This document shows positions 22,299-36,495 of a DNA stretch of 64,000 nucleotides, piece by piece. The stretch spans positions 87,073,501 through 87,137,500 of the forward strand of contig CP136890.1 in assembly GCA_034359265.1 (NCBI GenBank). Reading direction: 5' to 3'. The position numbers were made by a program, and so were the translations under genes. The notes under the pieces are model-generated. The model made no database searches. It saw nothing but the letters and a program-made list of their open reading frames with translations, and was not told where the DNA came from. The stretch is from Canna indica (lineage: Eukaryota > Streptophyta > Magnoliopsida > Zingiberales > Cannaceae). Numbering within the stretch: the stretch's first letter is position 1; every line of letters begins with the position of its first letter.

Positions 22299-23114
22299 TC
22301 AGCACACAACCAAGCCGACTCGGGAGGCATCACAATAAACAATAAAATCTCCTGAACCCAAGGGTACTGCTAGAACTGGCATTGACGTCAAGCAATCTTT
22401 GAGCTTCAGAAAGCTCTCCTCGCACCTACTGTCACATTCGAACTTGACCTTCTTCTGGATCAGGCGGGTCAATGGCGCTGTAATCCTAGAGAAATTCTCC
22501 ACAAACTTTCTGTAGTAACCTGCCAACCCCAGAAAATTACAAATCTTCGAGACATTGGTCGACCTCTTCTAGTTCTGAACTGCCTCTATCTTTGCAGGGT
22601 TCACCTTTATTCCTTCCTTGGACACCACATGACCAAGAAACCCTACGCTCTCCAGCCAGAACTCACACTTGGAGAATTTGGCATATAACATGTGCTCCAT
22701 GAGAGTTTCCAGAACTACCCTCAAGTGCTCAGCATGCTCCTCCCTATTCCTGGAATAAATCAAAATGTCATCAATGAACACAATCACAAACTTATCCTGG
22801 TATTCCTTGAACACTCGGTTCATCAGGTCCATAAATGTTGTAGGTGCATTAGTCAGCCCAAATGACATCATCAGAAACTCAAAATGCTCATACCATGACT
22901 TGATAGCAGTCTTAGGGACGTCACTATCCTGAATCCTCAACTGATGATACCCTGACCGTAGGTCAATCTTAGAAAACCACTGCACTCCCTGAAGCTGATC
23001 AAACAAATCATCAATCCTGGGCAACGGGTACCGATTCTTCACTGTTACCTTGTTAAGCTGTCGATAATCAATGCATATTCGCATGGACCCATCCTTCTTC
23101 TTTACAAAGAGCAC
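22299..23114 (-). pseudogene. Nested Ty3 reverse transcriptase and RNase H start
   Basis: From 23114 downward it reads [31 protein letters not shown], then [12 protein letters not shown] (active site) and [18 protein letters not shown]. After a stop at about 22568 it reads LAGYYRKFVENFSRIT and continues to the RNase H start (VYCDASRVGL), where it is cut off. The downstream RNase H part is deleted and the sequence jumps to the HPRKANVVADALS motif at about 22230. This is one of the better preserved parts of the element. Confidence 0.9.
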
Positions 23115-23196
23115 TGGAGCACCCCAATAACTTTCGGGCCTTAAGAGCTGATATCGCCATCAACGACTCACCCCTTCCCTCATCTTGGAAGGTAAA

Positions 23197-24493
23197 CTAG
23201 GGCATCCCGGGCTTACTAAAGGTCACAGTCTTAGCCCTGCAATCAACTAAGGCGAAATGGTCCGCCAACCAGTCCATGCCCAATATCACATTAAGCTCTA
23301 ACATCGGCAGGAGTGTCAAATCGGCCATCAGCACATGCCCACAAATAACAATCTTGCAGCCTCGAAAGACTGTCTCTGCCATCACAGAAACGCCCGTAGG
23401 TGTAGACACCACAAGGGGCAATTCAAGCACAGAAGATATCCCTGACAACTTAGCAGCAACCAAGGCAAACACAAAAGCATAGCACCTGCACCGAACAAGA
23501 CATATGCAATAGCTGAACCTACAACAAGGTTACCTAATACTACTACCCTAGACGCCTCAGCGCCCTCTCGGTTCATAGCGAACACCCGTGCAACGGGCCT
23601 CTCTGAACCACCAGCTCACTGGCCTCCTCTCTGAGTTTGACCCCTCTGAGCTACGAAATCCACTGACATTGGTGTCTTTCCTCTGGTTTGATCAGGCTAC
23701 TGACTACATCTTCTAAGACAATCCCTCCTGAAGTGCCCAACCTGTCTGTACCCAAAACATGCCTCAGAACGAAACCGCTCTTTGGTCACACATAACCATG
23801 GCCCTTAAGCATAAGGTCGCTCTACACCCATAATTTATATTTCCTAAAATCTAAGAGAAAGATCCTCCAATCAATCCAAAATTTCATCTATAGGAAAAAT
23901 TTACTCTTAGCCAACCCCTACAGATCCCTTCTGAAGAACTCTATCAACCGGCCCCCCCAGGATCCCTAGGGCCACCCTAACCATACTGCACCATAAATAT
24001 TTAACTCTATGATGAGACCCAATGAATCATTCAAGATACTAAATAATCATTGCAAGGATCTCTAATCAGGCACCCATACAAAGGTAGCCCCTCCAAAAAT
24101 GGTGCACTCTCTAGCACATGGTCATTCACAGCCTCAAGTTGTGCTACCCTGGGACTGTCCCAGTTCCTCCTCCCTACGGAGTGCCTCAGTCAGCTCAGCC
24201 ACTCGGGCCTGCAGCTGCACAATCATGAAATCTGGTCCCACCTCCTCCTGAGCTTGCGGTGGTCTCCCTCGACCCCAGCCCCGGCCTCGGCACTCAATGG
24301 AGTTGCTATCACTACCGCTCCTTGTGGCATCAAAGGCCTTCATTGATCTGGAAACACCAGAAAATAAATAATTCAAGATTAAGCAACTGAATTCACCCAC
24401 TATTTTGCAAACTAAACCACTGGTCGCGCTGAGGTGCAGACTTAGCCCCTTGATCTCATAGCATACCCCTACCATATACTGACACACTAGCAA
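23197..24493 (-). pseudogene. Nested Ty3 gag remnant and protease
   Basis: On the minus strand a short gag start (RGRGWGRGRPPQAQEE near 24270) is followed by a large internal loss. A zinc-knuckle remnant lies at about 23715-23765 (CFGYRQVGHFRRDC), where Tyr replaces the second Cys. The protease C-terminal half is at 23472-23197 (ELNVILGMDWLADHFALVDC). The active-site D-S-G part is not clear. It is non-functional. Confidence 0.75.
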
Positions 24494-24556
24494 TGCCGTA
24501 TACGGTGACTACTCTAGGTCGTAGTTGGACCGAACCATATGCTCTGATATCAACTT

Positions 24557-27135
24557 TGTCTCGTCCCAACTCAGAGTCACGTGACCGGCCAGGGTATACG
24601 TGCCTATACCCCGAAGCCTAACCCATGCATATGCCAACATCATAAACAACAAGCAAATAATAGGTTTTAATAATAAAAGAACCAAAACAGATTTTCATTT
24701 CAAAACAACAAGGTTTTAAATACATATCTCAAGTGCGAAAATAAATCGAAGAACAACGGTTCTTTTAATAAATAAATCTGAATAAAATGTGAATATCCCC
24801 ACGGGACTACAACTCCAAATACCAAAATAAAAGTGCATGACAACCTACTACAGACTCGACTACGACCCCTAATTAGGACTGTTATGAGATCATGTAGCTC
24901 CTCTGCCCTCCAGCTGCGCGAAGTGCTCCAGCCTACCTCACCGGTCAATCTCTGCAAAATAAAATAAAACAACGACAACGGGTGAGTTCAAAGAACTCAG
25001 TGAGCAATTTTATTAACCCTCACAAATCAACATCACAGAGATAACAAGAATATGTCTATCTCTACAGAGGCAATGTCACAAATGTGTGACTAGCTACCAG
25101 GCCAACAGGCCAACATGCCACCCATGCCCACGACATCTAGTTCTTCAAAGAGGTGCATCAGGCCGAAGCCCTTCCATGCCCGAAGGCAACGTCACCTAAA
25201 AACATGCATCAGGTCGAGCCTTACCATGCCCAAAGGCAACATCACCATCACAGATGTGCATCGGGTCAAAGCCCTACCATGCCCAAAGGCAACATCACCA
25301 TCAATGAGGTGCATCGGGTCGAATTCCTACCATACCTAGAGGCAACATCACCGTCAAGAGGTGCATCGGATCGAATCCCTACCATGCCCAAAGGCAACAT
25401 CACCATCAAGAGGTGCATCGGGTCGAATCCCTACCATGCCTAAAGGTAACCGTGCACATATCATGATAATCGGGGGCCCTCCGAACTTATCCTGCAGGTT
25501 GGGAATTTACATCCAACCACACGGGCGTAGCCCGTAACTCGGCTCCTAAATGAGCCGTTTCGTCATTCCCAAGGATATGACACATCAACACCTAAGTCAA
25601 GATTATCCTACGGTGTCCTCACTATGAAGCGTCTCAACACTTCAAACCTGACCATTACCCCTTAGATCTGCAACGTCATGAACCCGTGTGATTTTATTTT
25701 ATGAATACATTGTAAGTTGGTTCATAACAAATTATGCTCACCCTTAGACCCAATTTTAATTATAGAATTAAAATCTAGATCGTCTCAATTAAGGTTTTGT
25801 TTTAGAGTTTTGTTCTGCCCAGAAGTGCTGTGTATTCCCCGAATCTACTCTTCAAAGTTTTTCGTATGTTTCCAAACTATATTTTCTGGTTAAAACGATA
25901 GGTTGCACGACTATAATCAGATATCAAATCACATAATAACAGAGAAATAAAAAATCAGCCCAGATTCAATAAACATCACATAAATTTCAGAAAGCAGAAA
26001 TTTCCAGCACAACATGAAATAAAATCCGAATTTTGCATAATTAAATTCCTAAATTTCTAACATCACAGATTCAAGTCATCATGCCAATCATTCATACAAT
26101 CTCATAATTTTTACTAAATAAAAACTAGCATATATAACAAGAGTTCCTTAATCAAGAATCAAGCACTAAGATCAAGAACTCTTTCTCAAGAATCCTTAAT
26201 TAGTCATTATCAAGATCTTAAGCCTACCATCTGATTTCTACCCAAAATCACAGATTTAATCCTAAGCTTACAATCCACAAATCAAGAAACCAAATTAGGA
26301 GAATAAATCATGATTTGCACATCAAGAAAACATGGCAAGAACTCGAAGAAAATCCAAGAACAAGGCATAAATATCGAGCCATCACGAACAGCTTCAAAAA
26401 ATCTGATAAAAATCCCGAAGAGAGACGGTAAACCACTTACCTTAATTTAGAAAAATATTAGGAAAGAAATCCCGGACGACGACCTCGAATCCGATTTCAA
26501 AAGGTCGATGGCTCAACCAAAAAAAATAGCTCCAAGGGGAAAGAAGAGAGGGAGAGGAAGCAAGCAGGTCGGCTTGGCTCCAAAGAGAAAGAAGGAAGAG
26601 AGGAAGAGGAAGAGGAATTTGGCGGCTTGGCTCGGCTCTGGGTGGCTGCGGCTCCAAGGAGAAAAGAGAAAGGGGGTTGGCGGCTTGGCTTGGCTTGGCG
26701 GCTAGCTCCCTTTCTCAACTTTTTCGGTGGCTCCAAAATAAGAGCCACAACCATGAGGGGGGGGGGGTTATACACCCTCCTCAACCCTAAGCCCTTACAC
26801 CCTTAATTCACAACCTGCATCCACCTTAAGCCAAAACCAAAACCTGCTAACCCGATAAACTTAAATAATTTAATTAATGTCATTCTAATAAATCACAAAT
26901 AATTAATTAAATACTCATATGAACATAATTAGCAATTATGCACACACAACATCAAATTAAATACTCTCAACTACCCAAGTATAAAATTTATAAATATAAA
27001 TTTATATTCTACTTACTCGAGCTCGCAAGCTCGCTCCGGACCATGAGTCGACTCGACTCGACCACGAACTAGTCCGCTAGGCTGGCAAACATACATAAAA
27101 GGAAAATAATAAATTTAAATATCTGAGATATTACA
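24557..27135 (-). repeat. 5' LTR of nested Ty3 element
   Basis: This is the partner of 18087-20692, with the same minisatellite (about 25149-25445). The TATA region near 26770 is damaged by expansion of an adjacent G run (26755-26767), so the promoter may be weak. Confidence 0.9.
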
Positions 27136-27524
27136 GATAATAAGCTGGTAGCTAAGCTATCAAAGTGTTCATTTGGATGTGCCAGCATTGAATACCTGGG
27201 GCATTTGATTTCCTCGGAAGGGTTGCAGATGGATTCAACCAAAGTCGACACAATACAAGCATGGCCACCTCCTAAAACTATTAAAGAATTGAGGGGATTC
27301 TCGGGATTAGCGGGATATTACCGCAGGTTCATCAGAGGATTTGCACAAAAGACAGCTCCTTTAACGGATCTATTGAAGAAGGATGCTTTCAAATAGTTGA
27401 CACCACTGTTCCTTAAAAGAGATGGTGAAGCAGGCCATTCAAACCCCGGAGCAACAAAAAAGGCTCGCCAAACTCTTGGGGTATGATTTCTATATCAAGT
27501 ATAGATCGAGCAAGTTAAACATAA

Positions 27525-28901
27525 TTGGTGACACATTGTTCCAGGAACCTCCAATGTGATCTACTGGAAGATATCAAACGTCTTAACCGTGACAGTGATG
27601 AGTTACGGCAGATACATAGACAACTTAAGGAAGGAGAGAAGGAAGGGTATGAGATCAGAGATGGGGTGTTATTATTTCACAATAAAATAGTTATTCCCAA
27701 TGAAAACACTCTTAAATCACTGCTCTTGAGAGAGTATCATAACTCCCGAACAAGGGGGCATGTAGGAATTAGCCGCACCTACCGGAGGATGGCTAAAAAT
27801 TTTTACTGGAAGGCTATGAGAAAAGATATCTGATAGTATGTTGAAGAATGCCAAATTTGCCAAAGGATGAAGACCGAGCAAAGATCTCCTGCAGGTCTGT
27901 TACAACCTCTGGCGATCCTAGAGGAAGTCTTTGAGGATGTGAGCATGGACTTCATCACTGGGCTTCCTCCGTCCAACGGCAAGACATCGATCATGGTAGT
28001 AGTGGACAAGCTCTCTAAATTTGGACATTTTTTTCACTGCCACGCCACTGCTCGATGGAAAAAATAGCGAAATTTTTTCTTAATGGTGTTATCAAATTAC
28101 ATAGAGTTCCACGGTCGATCGTCGGTGACCGTGATCGACACTTCCTCAGTCAATTTTGGAAAGAGCTATTTCGACTACAGGGGACAGAACTAGGATTCAG
28201 CTCGTCGTATCATCCTCAGACTGACGGTCAAACAAAAGCGTTGAACTGATGTCTTGAGATGTATCTCCGCAGTTTTGCAGCTGACAATCCATCAAAATGG
28301 GAAGGATATTTGGTATGGGCGGAATACTGGTACAATACATCACTCCAGACCTCGGCTGGTATGACACCCTTCAAGATATTATACGGACGTGACCCACCAC
28401 AGTTGATCTGGTATTTAGGCGGAGCAAGGAATTCGACAGTTGATAAAGAGCTTACTACCAGAGATCAGATGCTAACGCGGTTAAAAATCAATTTGTCGAA
28501 AGCTCAAGGACGTATGAAAGTTCAAGCTGACCGAAAGAGAAGGGATGTCGAATTCAAAGAGGGTGACTAGGTGTTTGTTAAACTAAAACCCTATCGGCAA
28601 GTTTCATTAAGATTGCAACGGAATCAAAAACTTAGCCCCCGATACTTTGGACCATATCAGGTAGTGCAGCGAGTGGGAAAGTTGCATACAAGCTCAACTT
28701 ACTAGAGTCGGCAAAAATACACCCAATATTTCATATCTCCGTGCTGAAACTATGTCGAGGAAGACCTGAGATGCAGATGGCACCTCTTCCCATGTTACAG
28801 ACCTCACCTGTACTTGATCAAAGCAATGCGGAGGTTAGCCACCGCAACCATAAAATCTCAGACAACCTCGAGGACGAGGTTCTTTTCGACCGGGAAGGTA
28901 A
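27525..28901 (+). pseudogene. Outer Ty3 integrase and C-terminal region
   Basis: The HHCC zinc region (EYHNSRTRGHVGISRTYRRM, then CQICQRMK) spans stops at about 27830. The catalytic core follows with MDFITGLPPS (Asp), VGDRDRHFLSQFWKELF (Asp region) and FSSSYHPQTDGQTKALN, again with stops. The C-terminal part (LSPRYFGPYQVVQRVGK, then HPIFHISVLK) is recognisable at 28560-28750. The final frame runs on through the 3' LTR boundary to a stop at 29026-29028. I do not see a complete chromodomain. Confidence 0.85.
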
Positions 28902-29140
28902 TGTCATGACACGCCCAGGTGATGAGGAAGAGAATGCTACAGTGGCAAGAAATGATGCGGGGAAATCGCGTCAGCCAATTGCACGTGTACGACGGATACC
29001 AAAACACTTAGAAGAATACGAATTGTAAAGCACTGTAAAGAAATAGAACTTAAATAACTGCATGCTACTGTAGTTGTGATATAAATACGAGTACGAGAAC
29101 ATAATGAAGACAGGCATTAGTTGATTAAAGTCTTCTTCCA

Positions 29141-29174
<34 letters not shown>

Positions 29175-29347
29175 CCTCATCTGTTCCTTCGACGATCAAT
29201 GCCGATCACGATCTAGATCTGATTGGCTCGGAGTTCGTCAAGAGTCCGATCCCTTCTCCAATGGTTCTAAACGATCGATCTTCATAGATCTGGCTCTCAA
29301 CTTAACCCCATCAGCACTCTATTTGAATAGGTAAGCACACCCTATCA
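28902..29347 (+). repeat. 3' LTR of outer Ty3 element
   Basis: This 446 bp repeat pairs with 15224-15696. Its CT microsatellite (about 29143-29172) is shorter than in the 5' copy. The integrase-side frame continues 42 codons into it, ending at 29028. Confidence 0.92.
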
Positions 29348-29352
29348 ATCAC

Positions 29353-30136
29353 AAATAGTAACAAGGGACTTCTTTTGGGCAAACTCTAATGAAAGAGATG
29401 CTATGTTGTTGAGCTGGAAGAAGATAACAACTAATAAATGCATGAGAGGTCTAGGTATCAAAGACCTATCCCTGATGAAAAAAAAGTGGGTATTACCATT
29501 GTTAAATAAGGATAATAATATATGGTATAATATATACCATTCAAAATATGATTGTTTGCATCTTGGAAGATTTGAAGTAGCAAATTAAAGTCAGACCAAG
29601 CAAATGCGGTTAAAGAATGCATGCGTGAATTAAATGAGGGATTTAGACTGAAGTTGGCATGTGAAACGAATGCTAAGGTATGGTATGACTCATGGCTTAA
29701 TGAAATTCCTATGAACTTGTGGCCTACTTATATTAATATCAATGAGTTGAGTAAATATAATTTAGTTACTGAGTTGATTGATAAAAAATGGGTGGAAATA
29801 GATATTATTGCAAAGTATTTTGGTCGATTACTGTGTGATAAGGTCGCCGGCATAAAAATAGATATGGAAAAAGAGAAAGATGTATGGGTGTGAAAGGACA
29901 GTGTAAAGGGGAACTTATAAACGGAAAGAATCCTCTATAAAAGCGTTGGACTTCAATTGGAAAAGGATGTGGACAGTTAAAGTGGTTGAGAAGGTAAAGA
30001 TTTACATTTGGAAAGTTGCATGGGGAAATTTACCCACTTCGAATTGGTTTCAAAGTTTTACGGGGAATGAATTTGATGATTGTTATATTTATAAGTCTGT
30101 AAAAGATGAACAGAAGCACTTATTATTTGAGTCTAC
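29353..30136 (+). pseudogene. LINE fragment C: post-RT region and zf-RVT domain
   Basis: Right after the ATCAC target copy, LINE coding resumes as RDFFWANSNERDAMLLSWKK, then CMRGLGIKDLSLMKKKWV, a conserved block downstream of plant L1-type reverse transcriptase. Later come VWYDSWLNEIPM and a zf-RVT-like region (MWTVKVVEKVKIYIWKVAWG, NLPTSNWFQSF, DEQKHLLFEST). Stops at about 29587 and 29892 break it. It ends at the TTC target site of the CACTA element and continues at 38184. Confidence 0.85.
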
Positions 30137-30249
30137 TTCCACTGCAGCAAAAAAAGTGTTTGCTGTGGAAAAAAACCGGCGGCCTCATGTAGCGCCGGTT
30201 ATTAATTTAATGTAATATTTAATTACTTAGATTAATAACCAGCGGCCGT

Positions 30250-32399
<2,150 letters not shown>

Positions 32400-35300
32400 A
32401 TTGGCTTTGTGAACCACCGTTGTGTTGAAGCTAAAGGTCCGGAGAGGGATGATGAAGTTCCGGAGAGGAACGGGGCACGTGCTGTTAGGAGACTTCCTGG
32501 CCCTGTTAATAGGATCCCTGCTGTTAATGGAAATGCTGAAGATGCAGTTGGGGCTCAAGGGATTGCTGGGGCAGGCCAAATAATTAGGCGAAATGCAGAA
32601 AACGTTGCTGCTTGGTTGGAAATGCAAGCAGCTCGTCTTGAAGCCAATGTTGAACAGATGTTTGATGGACTAGATGATGCTGATGGTGCCGAGGATGTGC
32701 CATTTGATGAGCTTGTGGGAATGCAAGGGCCTGTATTCCATTTGGTTGAAAATGCTTTAACAGTAAGTATCTTTTAAGCTTTTGAAACTTACATATTTTT
32801 CATTTCTATTTATTCTTTCAAACATTTGACATTCTCAATGGCATGTGCTGTAAATAGTTTATCTTGCTGAACTATCTTAAACCTGGAACAATAACAAGTT
32901 CAAGTATCAGACTCTACTAGTCCAAGAATCTAGGTTGATCTGAGTATAGGTTCAATTAAAGATACCAAAATGTGCCAAACAGTTCCACGTCTTCTATTTC
33001 TATTGTGTAGGTTTGGTATGCAACTTCATTGTCTATTTTGCTGGTACGCTGTGGATTTCCATCAATGTTGTCAGGAACAGTGCGTATCCTAGTGTAAACT
33101 TAAATATATACGACATATCCTAACTATTTTTAAATCCATCATATCATATGCTTGTTTTGTAGATCAACAGTCGTGTAAGGTTAGTTTAAGAAATATTGTT
33201 TTTTTAAAATAAATAATTATATTAAGACATCATATTGCAAATCATGTGTACAAAGACGCTACAACCAGGGATATCCCCCTTGCCTAAAAGCTACATGTTT
33301 GAGTATTGTAACCATCTGAGCAATTAGAGGTAGACATGATGTGTTTTGTTTTAACTTCCATGCATATGGATAAAAGGTTTCACTGTGTTTTTGGTTTCTG
33401 GCACTTGGTGGTTGTAATTTATGTTCTGTGTTGATTCAAATAGTAGCTGATGCTCAGCACACAAAAGTAGAAACTTATTCTAAAATTTGACTATGCATAC
33501 ATCGATTCAACCGACCGCTGACAAAGCAGCCATTTTCATTTTTCAATTTTCTTCCCTATCAATCATCTGGAGGATACCTTATGAAATAAATAATTTCAGA
33601 TGCTGTATCTTGAGACATTTCGATGTGGATATTCTGAAACCTTCTTGCTGGCAAAAATAAATTTCCACGTCCACTCTTTGTTTATGGATATCTAAAGCAA
33701 TTTTCTCTGGAGTGCCTCAATCATGGACTCATGGTTCATCTAATGTACTCAAGCTCATTCATATCTCTTTGAACATTGAGGTTTCATGTACTTGCAGTGC
33801 CTTGCATGAAATCTTTCATTTGGCTGCACTCTGACAATCTCTATTTTTCTCCAATTTTGACACTTCATTTGGCTGCAGTTCAACAAGGGATCATTTTATC
33901 TTATTTTATTTTCTCTTGGTAACATGAATTGATGTGATCCAAAGGAGTAAATGGTAGTTCAATCAATGTGCATCTCATGCCCATAAAATTTCTTAAAATA
34001 TTTTACATAAATACGTACTGAATCTTCTACTGTAAGAGCCACTACTGGAGGCGGCATGCATTTTGTGGCACTAGAAAGAATCTGAGCACATCAGCTTAAA
34101 GAGGCCCAAATGGCCTTGGATTGTCTTCTTGTTCTGGTTACTGATGATCCTTTGGGGTGTTTTACTCTTTCTTGTGTCCGCAATCCCCCTCATTGTTACC
34201 CCTTTCTTTTGCAAGTCCACCATGTAATCCAGTAAGCCTGCTAAAATCCAATCCCCAAATAAAAGAGAAATTTTCATTTGCCAAAGCAATAAGGGAAAAA
34301 AATCATCATTAAACATCAAGAATATGAATGGAAACAGTTTTATTTTCCTTTATCAATTTGGCACATGTAATTACTTTATCTCAATTTAGTTCATATGTTT
34401 TATAAATTGGTTTTAAGTGCCCATGTTGTCCTATATTCTCACATAGGGTCCATTAGTTTGAGCATGGACAGAAGGGAACTAAATCATAACATAAGAAGGA
34501 GAACAATTTATTTACATGCAGAAATTAGTTCTGATTTAAAGTGTAGACATATGCATTCTTACCATTCATCTTGGAGACAACCTTGGAGACCCTCTGCCTG
34601 CAGTGGTTGCAGCCCATGTTGGCATTCATCACAACCACCTGGACCTGCAAAAGTTGGGAAACTTCCAATTCAATATTCAGCTACAAAATATACAAATGTA
34701 GGGCTTGACTACAGCATGGAGTATGGACCACCCAGAATAATGATCAGTAACATGCTTTTTCCACAAGATCTAGTGCTAAAACCAACAGTCAAATTCTTGC
34801 CTAATTCCATCAACTGCTCATGATTTAACATTAATCACTGTGGCATTTCAGGTATACCCAACTCCGTGATAATTTTTTATGGCTTATTGATATGTAATAT
34901 TTCTATTGAATTTTTTTGCTTTCTTCTTTGATACATTGTTTTCTTCTGCGGACAGGTACTTGCAAGTAATGCTATATTCCTTGGTGTAGTCATTTTCATT
35001 CCTTTTTCATTAGGGAGAATCGTCCTCTACTATATCACTTGGTTCTTTTCATCAGTTTCTAGCCCTGTGTTGGAAAAAGTCTCGCCTATTTCAGAATCTA
35101 TGCTCACTTTGGCTAACAGCACCTTGAAGAATGCACTTACAGCTGCAAAGAACTTGTCCACTGAAAGCCACAATGAGGGCCTCTTGGGGCACATGATGGA
35201 GGTGGTCACTGGATCCCAGAAATTGAATGCTACGGGACTGGATGAGGTCTCTAATCGTGTTGGCAGGTCCATTTCAGCTGATCTTCTCAAAGGCACAGTT

Positions 35301-35948
35301 ATTGGTTCCTCCCATCTTTCTGATGTGGCTACTCTTGCAGTTGGATATATGTTCATATTTTGCTTCGTTTTCTTCTATCTTGGGCTTCTTGCTTTGATTT
35401 GATACAGTAGAGGTGAGTGTGTGATATTTGGGAGGCTTTATGGTCTTCTTACAGTAGCAGAAGCAATTCCTTCTCTCCTTAGACAGTTCCTGGCTGGAAT
35501 GAGACATCTAATGACCATGGTTAAAGTTGCATTTCTTTTAGTTACTGAACTTGGGGTCTTTCCATTGATGTGTGGATGGTGGCTTGATGTGTGTACTTTG
35601 AGGATGTTGGGGACAACAATTGCTCAAAGAGTTGAATTCTTTTCAGTTTCACCATTAGCTAGCTCCTCAATTCACTGGCTAGTTGGTATTGTTTACATGC
35701 TCCAAATCAGCATTTTTGTCAGTCTTCTTAGAGGGGTAATATATCATATTTTGTTGTATCTAATTAGCTATATATATAAATTAATAACCTGATTGACATT
35801 TTGTGTTGCTTTTGGTAGGTGTTGCGAAATGGAGTTTTATATTTTCTACGTGATCCGGCAGATCCAAATTATAATCCATTCCGTGACCTTATTGATGACC
35901 CAGTGCATATCAGTTGCTGTTTATGGCAGTTTGATAGTGATGCTTGTC
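32400..35948 (+). pseudogene. SUD1: SUD1/CER9 (Doa10-type ubiquitin ligase) gene fragment, captured
   Basis: Three exon pieces match the middle of plant SUD1, the ER-membrane RING ubiquitin ligase related to yeast Doa10. Exon A is 32400-32762 (AGQIIRRNAENVAAWLEMQA, VPFDELVGMQGPVFHLVENA). Exon B is 34956-35735 (LGVVIFIPFSLGR, YMFIFCFVFFYLG, LGVFPLMCGWWLDVC, VGIVYMLQISIFVSLL). Exon C is 35819-35948 (LRNGVLYFLRDPADPNYNPF). Introns are GT-AG. Exon B has a TGA at 35400-35402 where an Arg codon is expected (CGA to TGA), and exon C has a frame-shifting deletion just before SVAVYGSLIVMLV. The RING domain and both ends of the protein are missing. The piece lies wholly inside the CACTA element, so it is a captured copy, not the parental gene. 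Confidence 0.85.
34071..34644 (-). pseudogene. Heavy-metal-associated (HMA) domain gene fragment, antisense in SUD1 intron
   Basis: On the minus strand, an 82 bp exon at 34644-34563 reads VQVVVMNANMGCNHCRQRVS and on through KVVSKMN. It has a TTTTGCAG acceptor before it and a GTAAGAAT donor after it. The next exon (34240-34071, acceptor TTTTAG) continues in frame as AGLLDYMVDLQKKGVTMRGI and ends with a TGA at 34073-34071. GCNHC is the metal-binding CxxC of the HMA fold, and both halves of one domain are present across the intron. Plant HMA proteins bind copper or other metals, often as small isoprenylated proteins; no CaaX end is seen here. The first exon and start codon were not found, so it looks like a captured 3' part of a gene. 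Confidence 0.7.
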
Positions 35949-36495
35949 TGATCCAGTTTGTATTATGAGATTCAATGTGCTCCTTAGTTTCTTTGATGAC
36001 TTTAAATACTTATTTTTTGTTACTTAAGAAATAGTTATTTTTTCTCTCAAACTATATAGTGGTCTATTCTAGCTTGAATTATTGGACTTATTGCATATTT
36101 TCTTCCTCACTTGCCATTGCCTTCCTCACTTGTCAGCGTTTTTATGCAGCTTACTAGTTATGAACTAATCACAGTTAACAAAGCAAACCCTAGAAGTAGG
36201 ATCTTGTTGTTTGATTATCCTGTTGCATTTTTAGTTATCATCAGACTCATCCATTGAACATCATTTGCTAATTTCATATCAACATGTAGGCTGCTACTTT
36301 GCTTATAAATTTCTTTGTTCTTTTGCAGTAATGTTCATCCGTTTCTTAGCTCTCTTTGTGATTAAATTGCAACACACACTTTACTTGCATTTTATACAGT
36401 GTGATTTTTTTACTTCATGTTGTTCCAAGGCTTGATGACTCCTTAAGAAACTTCTGTTATAAGTTATAACCTTTCTGATCTCACATGCACTGCAG

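Larger units (their letters stand above)
18087..27135 (-). mobile_element. Nested Ty3 retrotransposon (Del/Tekay-like), minus orientation
   Basis: Long LTRs lie at 18087-20692 and 24557-27135. On the minus strand each begins TGTAATATCTCAG, and the outer flanks GATAA at 18082-18086 and 27136-27140 are an exact 5 bp duplication. Just inside the 5' LTR (24541-24555, minus) is TTGATATCAGAGC, an initiator-Met tRNA primer site. Just inside the 3' LTR (about 20693-20706, minus) is the polypurine tract AAGGTGGGAGGAT. Genes on the minus strand run from a gag remnant to integrase. Long LTRs, the polypurine tract and RT sequence fit the Del/Tekay chromoviruses. The LTRs differ at several percent of sites by eye, so the copy is not recent. 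Confidence 0.93.
17353..27530 (+). pseudogene. Outer Ty3 reverse transcriptase/RNase H, split by nested element
   Basis: The first part at 17353-18086 carries SSFSSHVLLVRKKDGTLRFC, SKLDLLAGYHQIRV and, after a TAG at 17947-17949, [10 protein letters not shown] (the YxDD-type active site). The reading continues at 27141 with KLVAKLSKCSFG, LGHLISSEGL and LRGFSGLAGYYRRFI. A TAG at 27394 ends the frame. Most of RNase H is deleted; only a tail (LAKLLGYDFYIKYR near 27470) remains. The nested element occupies 18087-27135. Confidence 0.88.
15224..29347 (+). mobile_element. Ty3-type LTR retrotransposon, plus orientation, interrupted by a second Ty3 element
   Basis: LTRs at 15224-15696 and 28902-29347 start TGTCATGACAC and end ACCCTATCA. 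The flanks ATCAC at 15219-15223 and 29348-29352 are an exact 5 bp target duplication. Coding order is gag, protease, reverse transcriptase, RNase H, integrase, which is the Ty3 order. It is split at 18086/27136 by a nested element; removing that insertion and one copy of GATAA rejoins the reverse transcriptase frame. Without the insertion it is about 5.1 kb. Reverse transcriptase and protease sequence resemble plant chromoviruses, perhaps the Reina or Galadriel side, but I cannot place the clade firmly. Stops occur in every gene. Confidence 0.93.

Noticed and set aside
34395..34823. 142-codon plus-strand frame in the SUD1 intron
   Set aside because: It overlaps the minus-strand HMA exon, which has splice sites and a metal-binding motif; the plus frame has no recognised domain.
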